The position numbers were made by a program, and so were the translations under genes. Shown piece after piece: positions 9,157 through 16,445 of a stretch of 21,777 bases of DNA (positions are counted from its first letter, which is position 1; each line of letters starts with the position of its first letter). The notes beneath the pieces are model-generated. The model ran no database searches and was not told the origin of the DNA. It was given only the letters and a program-made list of their open reading frames with translations. The stretch comes from Chara braunii. Its lineage: Eukaryota > Streptophyta > Charophyceae > Charales > Characeae. The stretch is from the NCBI GenBank assembly GCA_003427395.1, contig BFEA01000352.1, forward strand, positions 833,656 to 855,432, in the 5' to 3' direction.

Positions 9157-9370
9157 CTCAATTCAATTCCGAATTGAATTCCCAATGTAACTCCAAATTC
9201 AACTCCAAATTGGATGTTTCAAATTCAATTTGGAATTTAATTCCAAAAATTCCGGAATTCCAAATTTAGTTCCAAAATTCTAAATTTGTCTCCAATTTTT
9301 CAGGTTGATTAAATTATTTATGAATTTATTCCAAATTTAATTGCAGATCCAAATTTGATTGAAATTCGTT
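9157..9370. repeat. AT-rich block built of AATTCC-type palindromes
   Basis: The block is a run of inverted repeats: AATTCAATTC/GAATTGAATT around one base (9160-9180), TTTGGAATT/AATTCCAAA around one base (9229-9247), the 12-bp palindrome AATTCCGGAATT (9248-9259), CAAATTTA/TAAATTTG (9261-9268 and 9281-9288), and CAAATTT/AAATTTG near 9332-9357. Composition differs sharply from the GC-rich flanks. No coding frame is supported. Confidence 0.8.
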
Positions 9371-9749
9371 CGTTTAATTTTATAATTTTTATTCCATTTG
9401 CAATGTGGTGCACATGTAATTCAAATCAGGCAGCTCGATGGCGAACTTTGTATTTCTCTGCAGCAGCACAGGTGGATAGGGAGCAGGTACTGTACTCTTT
9501 TGTCGAGGAGACAGCTTTCTGCCACAGCGACTGCCCAAGGTGCAAAGACAAGAGCAGAGGATTGTACCTCCTGCTCATTGGAACCGACAATGACAATGTG
9601 CAGGGAGACAGACCAGGTATAATGTGCAGAACCTCTTCATAATGGGGTGTAAAAAACCGTGTAAACATTCGTCACTGCAGGAGAGAGAGTGCCTGACCCT
9701 CGTGGGGTTTTTGTGTGTGGCGTTCTCTTAATTTTCTAACTCATTATCC

Positions 9750-9754
<5 letters not shown>

Positions 9755-9790
<36 letters not shown>

Positions 9791-9881
9791 GAGAACTGCA
9801 ATTGGGGTGAGCACCTGAGGAAGTGGTAAGAGCATCTTCCTCAAGTGGGCCACGGGTGTGATGGCTCCTTCTATTGGTGGG
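9755..9881. mobile_element. tRNA-like (SINE-like) repeat behind oligo-T, copy 1
   Basis: A 33-T run (9755-9787) leads into a 96-bp unit (9786-9881) that recurs at 9926-10021 with one mismatch. Inside, AAGTGGTAAGAGCATC resembles a tRNA D-arm with an A box, and GGCCACGGGTGTGATGGC about 39 bp later resembles the region before a degenerate B box (tRNAs read GGTTCGANTCC there). GAGGAAG and CTTCCTC pair around a 12-nt loop. Alternatively, the oligo-T is the A-tail of a minus-strand retroposon. The repeat is certain; the SINE reading is tentative. Confidence 0.5.
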
Positions 9882-9892
9882 GCTTCCCCCTT

Positions 9893-9894
<2 letters not shown>

Positions 9895-9925
<31 letters not shown>

Positions 9926-10021
9926 TTAACGAGAACTGCAATTGGGGTGAGCACCTGAGGAAGTGGTAAGAGCATCTTCCTCAAGTGGGCCACGGGTGTG
10001 ATGGCTCCATCTATTGGTGGG
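9895..10021. mobile_element. tRNA-like (SINE-like) repeat behind oligo-T, copy 2
   Basis: A second 30-T run (9895-9924) precedes the second 96-bp unit (9926-10021), exactly 140 bp after the first. The only difference I see is CTCCTT against CTCCAT near the end. Two such close copies, each with its own T run, point to tandem duplication of unit plus tail or to a dimeric retroposon. Confidence 0.5.
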
Positions 10022-11160
10022 AGCAGCACCTGCCAGGAACCGGGCCCGACGTCCCTTTGTATGTACACAAAGTTGCATGCTTGACCTTCCTATCCACTGT
10101 ACTGCATGTCTGATGTCTGATGAGGCTCACTGTTAGAGCATCGGAGTAGAATGCAATCCCCCTCCTGTTGAATGGGTCAGCCTCACGGTATCTGTTATCC
10201 TATGGCCTGTTGTTGGCAGCAGACTGGCTTCTATGAGCTGTTGCTGGCATCAGTCTAGCTACTTCTATACCACTGTGTGCTGCCATCTTCTACCACTTTC
10301 AATGCTGGCTCTAATGATCCCTCTACTGCTCTGGCAGGTGCTTGTTGTCCTCGGGTTTCCACTGTACTTTTCCTATACGTTTCCTAACCCTCTGTGGAGG
10401 GGAGGGCCTCCCCCCCGGCCCCTCTACCGGAGATTCGCTTGAGAAGGACCACCTCGTCATGATGTCCGCTGCCAGTCAGAAGCTGGTGAGGATATTGTCG
10501 CCGCTACGTTCCTGTTGAGTGTTTGCTGTGTTGACCGGTCCACTGCTTGTGCCGGCTGGCCAGATGCTGGACGGAGGCGGCTTGGAGGGGGTATGGGGAA
10601 GCGGTGTAGGGGAAGGGGAGGGGGTTTGATGGGAGAGGGGGCGAGGGGATCGATGTTAGAGGTGGTGGTCCTGACGGAAGCGGGTGGGGGTGGGGTGGAG
10701 TAACAGGCGCGGGACTCAGTCGGGATGGTGGAGGGGGGGGTTCGGGGGAGACTGCGGGAGGTGTGGGGGTGGAGGGGGCGTCATAAGGGGGAGCTGGGAT
10801 CGCATGGGAGCATTGATTTGGCGAGTAGGGGAGCGGCCTGTTAGTCAGATGTGTCTTTGTCAATGCAATGGCCGGATGTCCAGGCAGTGGGTTGTGGAAA
10901 CATTCCATTGGCCTGAAGGTCCACTTGTTGTCCTGAGCGGCCCAGTTTTTCCACTGTATTCCTCTGTTATCATGGACCTCTGCCAGCTTGCACTAGGATC
11001 CAACCAACTTTCTCCAAAAGTCTTAATGGCCTGTTTTCTTACCCTGCCTGGCATGCTAGCTTCCTATTGGTTTTCAGAATGTTTGTCCTGAGTCAATCAA
11101 CTGACCTTGAGTGAAGTTTGATCTGGCTCACTCAAGAAAGCCGAGTAATATTCCAATCAG
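10022..11160. other. No gene recognised; tRNA D-arm-like fragment and G-rich block
   Basis: At about 10124-10145 GGCTCACTGTTAGAGCATCGG has the D-arm pattern GCTC, seven-base loop, GAGC. It shares TTAGAGCATC-type text with the preceding tandem repeat, but no B box follows. A dyad GGGGAGG/CCTCCCC around one base lies at 10399-10413. The G-rich block is listed separately. Open frames here follow base composition and show no domain. Confidence 0.5.
10586..10800 (+). other. G-rich block with many G runs (G-quadruplex-prone)
   Basis: Runs of four or more G are packed from 10586 (five runs of four to five G within 10586-10625) to about 10790, with short spacers. This meets the usual sequence pattern for G-quadruplex formation on the plus strand. 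The minus strand gives a Pro/Ser-rich open frame (10504-10908) that I read as a by-product of the G run. Confidence 0.65.
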
Positions 11161-11171
11161 AGTAAAGGATA

Positions 11172-11240
11172 ACCGCCGTTGAAGCTGAAAATACGAGGGC
11201 CACAACTCCACAACTTGTGGCTGTCCCACTGAACGGCGGT
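11172..11240. repeat. Nested stem-loop
   Basis: Outer arms ACCGCCGTT (11172-11180) and AACGGCGGT (11232-11240) are perfect 9-bp complements. Nested inside, GCCACAA (11199-11205) and TTGTGGC (11215-11221) pair around a 9-nt loop. Confidence 0.75.
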
Positions 11241-12158
11241 CCACCTCCTTCAATCACAGCGTCCACACAAGACAACCACCACAACCGTTCTCGCCCCAGC
11301 CTCAAGCTGATCCCAATTGGTCCCAAATTTGTCTCATGTGGTTCCACATTCACGCCCGCAACACCAAATGGTCCCAAACACCAATACCGCTCGCACCGTA
11401 CGCCGCAAAAAAAATAAAGGTGGCCTCGGGTGAAAACCACACGTGCCTAGAGCCCAATGACTACCGCCATGTGCACTCCCTCCAAGTAGATCAGCCGGTC
11501 CACGCTCCAATGCCGCACAATCCCAACCGTGCACCAGCGCTAGCCCAATGTTGCATACTAGTGAATACTTCAACAAGTATGGGCCGAACCAAAGATCAAC
11601 CAATATAGGATGAGCATGTATGCAGCGGAAGTTTGAGAAATGGACTGAGTCACATAGACTGAACTCATCCAGACATCACTCTCACACAAACAATCGGGAG
11701 ATGGTGGGGTCTGAAGCCAATCATAGAGGATGCTTCAGGCCCCGTACAACCATACACAGATGAAAGGTGGGAGGAGCGACGATGGAGGTGGGAGGTATAG
11801 GTAGCGCCAGATGTCACCGAGATAAAATCCAGAAGGTCACCGATATGGTGGTCCAAAAATGTCACCGAACAAAGATCAGAATGTCGTGGACAATAAGTCA
11901 CCAATGTCGGAGGTACAGAGTCCTAATGTAACCGGTGTCCAATCTGTGATGCCGCCGAGTATCAATCCCAACTATCTCCAAGGTCTCGAATCGGTAAGTA
12001 TCACAGCCTCTTACCACCAAAGTCCAAACACTGATCTCTGTCCAACTCGTATCCAAGTCACTTCAACCTGGAGCTATGGCGCTGCACAGGTAAGTCGGTG
12101 AGTGCCTCCCTCTACCACCTCTACTCGCCAGTCAGCGCGAAATAGCGCTGCTGCGCTC
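11241..12158. other. No gene recognised
   Basis: Sequence is of mixed composition with small dyads (ATGTGG-tt-CCACAT at 11336-11349) and a recurrent GTCACCGA word around 11812-11870. GGTAAGTATC at 11994-12003 and GGTAAGTCGG near 12090 resemble splice donors, but no flanking coding exon is visible, so I do not call a gene. Confidence 0.5.
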
Positions 12159-12515
12159 GGAGCTGCGCTAATCCCAAATTAGCGCAGCGCTGCTCCTAGC
12201 TGCCGCTGTTCCAAGATGATGGGAATGGGCGCTGGACCGGCCTAAGTACCGTCCGGCGGCCGGTCGGCCTCGATGCTGGCCTCCTGCGCAGTGGGCTGAA
12301 CCGTCGAAATGACTGTTCAGCGCAGACCGGCGGGCAGCAGCCTCAAGAGCGCCGCCAGGCCCAAACGGTCATGTCTTTTGGGCCAACCCTGGTCTGCTAG
12401 GTGCTGAGGCCCCAGCCGGTGGCCTAACAGGGCCTACCGGGAGAAAAAGGCATGGCCTTTGGCGAGGCCGGCCTGGGTACCCCTTGAACCGGTATGTCGG
12501 GCCTGTGAAGGCCCG
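12159..12515. repeat. GC-rich cluster of stem-loops
   Basis: Consecutive inverted repeats, found by eye: GCTGCGCTAAT/ATTAGCGCAGC, 11 bp with 5-nt loop (12162-12188), enclosed by GGAGC/GCTCC; GACCGGCC/GGCCGGTC (12235-12265); GCTGAAC/GTTCAGC (12295-12321); GGCCCAAA/TTTGGGCC with outer CCAGG/CCTGG (12355-12392); CCGGT/ACCGG enclosing GGCC/GGCC (12416-12440); AAAGGC/GCCTTT (12446-12460); the palindrome AGGCCGGCCT (12465-12474); CGGGCCT/AGGCCCG with 4-nt loop (12498-12515). No coding frame is supported. Confidence 0.75.
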
Positions 12516-12615
12516 TGTGGAATCGCAGAATGTAACACCCAACCTCTAGGCCGCACTGATATCCACCATAACCGCTGCACGTCACAAAAAAACAACGGCG
12601 GGATTACGGCTCGCT

Positions 12616-13058
12616 GTGCCGTCAAAACCGATACCACGGTTGTTGTGCGGCACCTCCGCCTAATCACACCTTAAAATGACTGATTCACCGTGCCACAAAA
12701 TTATGGCACACTGCCCCTCAGAAAGAGAATCGTGGACATGCCGCCAACCAGACAACACTTCCCTACACAAAAAAAGTCGACGCCGTGTGGTAAAACCGGT
12801 AGCATTCCCCCCCCCGCCGCCGCAAAAATTTCGGCAGCATGGTCCCACCGGATGCACCGCCGTTGCCGTGCCACTGATCGAGCAGCGCCTTCCCACACTC
12901 GCATGAAAGAAGACATCGATGCCGCATGACAAATCTGACAGCATCTCCCTTTAAAACGATTATGATTGCCGTGCGGGCAATCCTGCAGCACAACCCCACT
13001 AAAACCGGTGTCGCTTGCCGCACCGTCCGGACCCTGACGCAGCCTACCAGGTGCGGCA
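12616..13058. repeat. Stem-loop cluster with recurrent GTGCCG/AAAACCG words
   Basis: Inverted repeats: GTGCCG/CGGCAC enclosing AACCG/CGGTT (12616-12653); GTGCCA/TGGCAC (12690-12709); GATTGCC/GGCAATC with 5-nt loop (12964-12982); TGCCGCACC/GGTGCGGCA, 9 bp (13016-13058) with GTCCGGAC inside. The words AAAACCG and TGCCG recur, which suggests a degraded repeat unit, but I could not fix a period. Confidence 0.6.
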
Positions 13059-13157
13059 CTAGCGCAGGGGTGGGACAATTAGCTCCCTCCCTCTGGCTAT
13101 GGCAGCCCTTTTCTCTCTCTTCTACTTCCATGCAGACCTCCGCCAGCAGCACCGCCC

Positions 13158-13483
13158 CTCACATTGTGATGGAGCTCATTCTGCACATGAAGTGCAAATG
13201 AGCACCATCACAGCCTCAATAATTGTGAGTCAGTGTGGGTGCTGCTGGCTTTTATAACCAGCTGAAGGACTGTGGGCAACCACTTGGCCCACAGTCCAAA
13301 AACGGAGTTGGGCTGAGCCCTTGATCTGAACTCACGATCAAGGGCCAAAACTTGTGATGTTACCCTAGGGGAACCAAGGTCTTCCAATCCGTGAAGCATC
13401 TGGCCTTCCCGTCAGGCTGCATGCTTCAGGCAATGGCTGTGCCCAGCCATTGCTGAGCCTGTTCAAAAAACGAACAGACTCAG
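13158..13483. repeat. Array of seven consecutive stem-loops
   Basis: Stem-loops follow one another: (1) 13166-13211, 18 pairs in arms of about 21 nt (GTGATGG, GCTCAT, TGCAC with small internal loops) around ATGAA; (2) 13244-13262, 5 bp, 9-nt loop; (3) 13267-13297, GGACTGTGGGC, 11 bp, 9-nt loop; (4) 13317-13345, GCCCTTGATC, 10 bp, 9-nt loop; (5) 13393-13427, GAAGCAT, 7 bp; (6) 13430-13453, GCAATGGCTG, 10 bp, 4-nt loop; (7) 13453-13483, 12 pairs with one G-T. The arms of different hairpins are not copies of each other. No protein frame spans the array. Confidence 0.85.
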
Positions 13484-13640
13484 CCCCACTCACACTCACA
13501 CACATTCACACTCTCACCTAGCCACTACCACGGCCACATACATGGCCATTTTTATTTTCTTTTTTCTCTCTTTTTTTTTTCCTCACCCCTTTGTTTTCTC
13601 TCTGCCCCTCGTTTTACTGTAGGGGGCAGTTCGCTGTTCG
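13484..13640. repeat. CACTCACA-rich then pyrimidine-rich low complexity
   Basis: 13484-13520 is a degenerate run of CACTCACA-type words. 13545-13610 is almost pure T/C with T runs. No gene is indicated. Confidence 0.6.
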
Positions 13641-13855
13641 AAACCAACAGGCACCCTCACCCTCAATCATTTCACAGAGCCAAACTAGAGTCAAGCTCAA
13701 CAGGGTCTTCTTCCCCCCCCTGCCCCACGCCTATATTTGGCGCAGGAAGGGCGCTGGATTCAGGCGTGCGGCCCAACAGCACTGCCCATTTTCAAAATTG
13801 AACGGGCGCTCTCTTTGTTGGTGCCTAGGGGAGGGGGACAAAAAGCGCGGCCGTT

Positions 13856-13915
13856 TATATTTCCATGCTTTGGCTTTTGCTCGTCCTAGTGATGGAAGTA
13901 GTGCGAGCCAGGTTC

Positions 13916-14001
<86 letters not shown>

Positions 14002-14085
14002 CAAATGTATATTTCCATGTTCTAGCGGTAAATTCTTCCGATTTTGCTCATCCTATCGATGGAAGTAGCATGAGGCCAGCCATGT
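13856..14085. repeat. Diverged direct duplication flanking a (TC)n(AC)n microsatellite
   Basis: TATATTTCCATG followed by TTTTGCTCGTCCTAGTGATGGAAGTAG-like text occurs before the microsatellite (13856-13912) and again after it (about 14007-14078, as TTTTGCTCATCCTATCGATGG). Between them lie 24 TC units (13917-13964) and 16 AC units (13965-13996). The Ser/Leu and His/Thr repeats seen in translation are products of the microsatellite. Confidence 0.8.
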
Positions 14086-14100
14086 TACATCGACGAAAAA

Positions 14101-14128
14101 GGCGCGTTCGTCCAAACGAACGGGCGCC
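14101..14128. repeat. Stem-loop, 11 pairs
   Basis: GGCGC then GTTCGT pair with ACGAAC and GCGCC around the loop CCAA, with only a two-base bulge on the 3' side. Confidence 0.8.
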
Positions 14129-14169
14129 AACACTGCCTGCAAATGAAAAAAGGGGAGATCTAAAGGAAG

Positions 14170-14283
14170 AAAAATATATATATATATATAATAAAAAAAG
14201 CAAATCTGAGAAACTTAAGAAAAATCTAAAGAAAAAAAAAAAAAAAAAAAACTTGTCTAAAAAAAAAAAAAAAAAAAAAAAAA
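14170..14283. repeat. (TA)n and poly(A) low-complexity block
   Basis: (AT/TA) run at 14173-14191, then A runs at 14232-14251 and 14259-14283 separated by CTTGTCT. The Lys-rich open frame across it is a by-product. Confidence 0.85.
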
Positions 14284-14298
14284 CTTACCTTCAAAAAA

Positions 14299-14445
14299 CG
14301 GTCGCCCGTTTAAATTGGGCACCGTCAGGTATACTGGGGACTAAAATGGCCCTGTCACTTTTGAATGCGCCATGTGGCGCTTTGACGTCAGCTTCTGTTG
14401 GCTTAGGCCAACGGATACACGACTTCACGTGGTCTTTCAGCCACG
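14299..14445. repeat. Four short stem-loops in a row
   Basis: CGGT-c-GCCC with GGGC-ACCG around a 9-nt loop (14299-14324); GCGCCA/TGGCGC with 2-nt loop (14367-14380); GTTGGC/GCCAAC with 4-nt loop (14397-14412); CGTGG/CCACG with 8-nt loop (14428-14445). Individually these are short. A 10-bp palindrome CCCGCGCGGG follows at 14556-14565. Confidence 0.65.
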
Positions 14446-14636
14446 CCTACGGAGATACAGGCCTGAGTTGAAATCCTAACGGATTCGGGGGGAAAAAAAA
14501 TTGCCTTTTTCTTTTTGATTTATGCGTGTCATCATCTCGCAGAGGTCTTTTCAACCCCGCGCGGGTGATCTCAGTCGCGCGATCTCATCTATCGCATGAC
14601 GGAAATCGGTCACGCTGTGATAATGGTGAACTCCAA

Positions 14637-14722
14637 AAGGAGCTAGCCCAGTGGGACTGGCTGGATTCGATCCCGCAGCCTCCAGGGTGAGAGTCAGACG
14701 TAACCTGTTGGGCTAGCTCCTT
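14637..14722 (-). pseudogene. tRNA-Glu-like unit with Pol III A and B boxes (SINE head or tRNA relic)
   Basis: Read on the minus strand from 14722, position 8 begins TAGCCCAACAGG (14715-14704), a full match to the A-box pattern TRGCNNARYNGG. GGATCGAATCC (14673-14663) matches the B-box pattern GWTCRANNC; the two start 42 nt apart, as in a tRNA. CTCTCAC sits where a tRNA-Glu(CTC) anticodon loop would be, with U33 kept. The T-stem pairs at 4 of 5 positions but the anticodon stem is poor. AAGGAGC...GCTCCTT ends could pair as an acceptor, but they belong to a longer 14-bp inverted repeat (14637-14650 with 14709-14722) and lie 12 nt too far from the T-arm. A functional tRNA is therefore unlikely; a tRNA-derived retroposon head is more likely. 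Confidence 0.55.
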
Positions 14723-14741
14723 CTATGGGTATAGAAGGAGC
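14716..14741. repeat. Perfect 11-bp stem with 4-nt loop beside the tRNA-like unit
   Basis: GCTCCTTCTAT (14716-14726) and ATAGAAGGAGC (14731-14741) pair exactly around GGGT. The left arm is also the acceptor-like end of the tRNA-like unit, so GGAGC occurs in three places around this locus (14639, 14716 inverted, 14737). Confidence 0.85.
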
Positions 14742-15069
14742 AACTCTTTTATAAGAAGAGCGCACACCTTGCCATCCTGCCTACCTATGGCTTGGCAAAC
14801 CCCACCGGCCTCCTTTAGCCATACGGTCGGCCTTTTCTTGCTATCCCATATATGCGCAGCTTAGCGGTGGTCCTTCTTAACCACTTAGGCTCTGAATCGC
14901 GCGACTGTCCTCATTTTAAGTAAGATAGAAGTTAGACTTAACATTCCAACAACCCTACATACCAATGACCTCGCCTAAGCGGATTACAACCGGTCACATG
15001 GCCGGCCACTGTCGTTTATCTTGGACGCCGCAAGCAAGCGCTCACACGCCTATGGGGCAAAAGGCATGG
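14742..15069. other. No gene recognised
   Basis: Only weak dyads are visible: TTGCCA/TGGCAA (14769-14798), TTAAGT/ACTTAA (14916-14941) and the palindrome TGGCCGGCCA (14999-15008). Confidence 0.5.
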
Positions 15070-15197
15070 AGCGTTAAATACGCTAAAGAATCAATACTCG
15101 GACGATTGATTCTTACTCTTTCTTTATTTACCCCTAGCCACAAGTCATCGCGAATGTCATGCATGATATGTACCGATTACCCACCCGTTCGGGTGGG
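15070..15197. repeat. Four dyads in a row, including a 10-bp stem
   Basis: AGCGT/ACGCT with 5-nt loop (15070-15084); AAGAATCAAT/ATTGATTCTT, 10 bp with 9-nt loop (15086-15114); palindrome TCATGCATGA (15157-15166); CCCACCCG/CGGGTGGG, 8 bp with 2-nt loop (15180-15197). Confidence 0.75.
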
Positions 15198-15386
15198 GTT
15201 TCAATCTTTCTCGTCCGAACTTAGGTTTAAAAGTTTTAGTCTCTCGGTCCTAGGGTTGGTTCAGATAAACCTTTGGCAGACGCATATCTCATCTAGTCTC
15301 TTATTTCAAAGAAAAGGTCGGACAGTGTCTGACGTTTAAAATCCCCGGCAAATGTCGTTGTTAGGGTTTTTGCCCCGACACCGTGA

Positions 15387-15549
15387 TTTCGGAATCGAGG
15401 GGATCGAAGTAATTAGTGGAATTAGGATTAGTGCATTAGTACTAATTAAGGAATTACTGCTGTTTTTTCGTAATTAATGCTAAAAGTGTGATTTTTATCC
15501 ACCACTATCCTAATATTGTCTAACTAATTACTCTTTCCTCGATTCTGGA
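15387..15549. repeat. Long imperfect foldback, about 160 bp
   Basis: Left arm GGAATCGAGG (15391), AGTAATTAGT (15408-15417) and ATTAGGATTAGTG (15421-15433) is complementary in reverse order to CCACTATCCTAAT (15502-15514), ACTAATTACT (15523-15532) and CCTCGATTC (15537-15545). The central part holds a 12-bp palindrome ATTAGTACTAAT (15435-15446) and AATTAC/GTAATT (15452-15475). It is AT-rich. It could be a MITE-like foldback or a small-RNA precursor; no target duplication was recognised. Confidence 0.65.
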
Positions 15550-15714
15550 ACTGACAGGAAACTTCTCTGAACCTTCAAAAAATTGCTACTTGAATTTCAC
15601 TACTTTCTACTTGCCTGCAGTAGAACTGCAGTTCGACATTTGCTGAACTCGGGAAATTTGAAATACATGGCAAGGGGGGGAATTTTGTTTTTTTTCTAGG
15701 TTACCAATGGTCTG

Positions 15715-16030
15715 GGGGCCGGTCGTCTCCCCCGGACGTCTCCCCCATACGTCCGGTACCCCCGTCGTCCGGGAAAAAAAGTTTTTTTTTCCGCAATTTT
15801 TTTTTTTTTTTTTAAATCGGTTTTCGATTTTTAACTCATGATTGACTGCGAATTTGAACATGACTCCAAGGCAAAAGTTGCTTGTATTGTTATGTTACAT
15901 AACATATATATTTTTTTCAGTTTTTTGATAACTTTTTTTTTTTTTTTTTTTTTTTTTTTGCGCTAGGTCGGACAACCCCTGTCCGGTCGGACATCCCGGA
16001 CGGTCAGGGGGGTCCCGGACGTCCGATCCA
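15715..16030. repeat. Two CGGACGTC-type dyad blocks separated by T-rich DNA
   Basis: Block 1 (15715-15772) holds CCGGACGT/ACGTCCGG, 8 bp with 9-nt loop (15732-15756), plus further CGTCCGG words. Block 2 (15966-16030) has CGGACA/TGTCCG (15969-15985), GTCCG-gt-CGGAC, and TCCCGGACG twice. Both are GC islands bordered by T or A runs (for example 15797-15813 and 15936-15959), so they look like two copies of one decayed repeat. Confidence 0.55.
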
Positions 16031-16037
16031 ACAACTT

Positions 16038-16089
16038 AGTTTTTTTTACTATAAATTTCTTCAAGTTTTTTTTACTATAAATTTCTTCA
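16038..16089. repeat. Perfect 26-bp tandem duplication
   Basis: AGTTTTTTTTACTATAAATT and the following six bases occur at 16038-16063 and again at 16064-16089 without difference. Confidence 0.9.
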
Positions 16090-16445
16090 ATCCCAGATTT
16101 ACTCAAAATCTGAAATTGGGGAAGGGAATTTTTCACCTCCCTAAAATAACGAATTTTGATATTGCAACAAATATTCCTTTTTTCTTTCTGCACTTACGTG
16201 CAGGACAGTCTCATCTGCTCATCAGACTGCTCCTAGGTAAGGGCCGATCACCCCGTTCTGCCATTTCTCAAACAAATAAAAGTATTCTCGTTATATTATT
16301 TGTTAAATCTGCAAAGGGGGGTTTATTTTTTTGCTTGATTAGGCCTTTAGCGCAGGGATTGAGGGTTTTGCATGCTTGTGTGTGTCTGAGCCCTCGCTCC
16401 CTCCCTTGTTCACCCACAACTTGGTAAGTGCCACAGCAGCAGAGG
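16090..16445 (+). other. Presumed leader region of the third retroelement; no gene
   Basis: AT-rich at first, then mixed up to the gag start at 16493. If the element keeps its 5' LTR, its end should lie here, but I see no defined LTR border and no primer binding site I would defend. ACTTGGTAAGTG at about 16420 is donor-like but has no exon to support it. Confidence 0.4.

Noticed and set aside
11132-11440. Minus-strand open frame with Trp/Gly/Cys pattern reminiscent of RCC1-type repeats
   Set aside because: No repeating unit could be aligned and the frame lies over a perfect stem-loop (11172-11240).
12162-13483. CRISPR-like array
   Set aside because: The hairpins are not copies of one repeat, spacing is irregular and the sequence is eukaryotic.
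13591-14025. Open frames with Ser-Leu and His-Thr repeats
   Set aside because: They are translations of the (TC)n(AC)n microsatellite.
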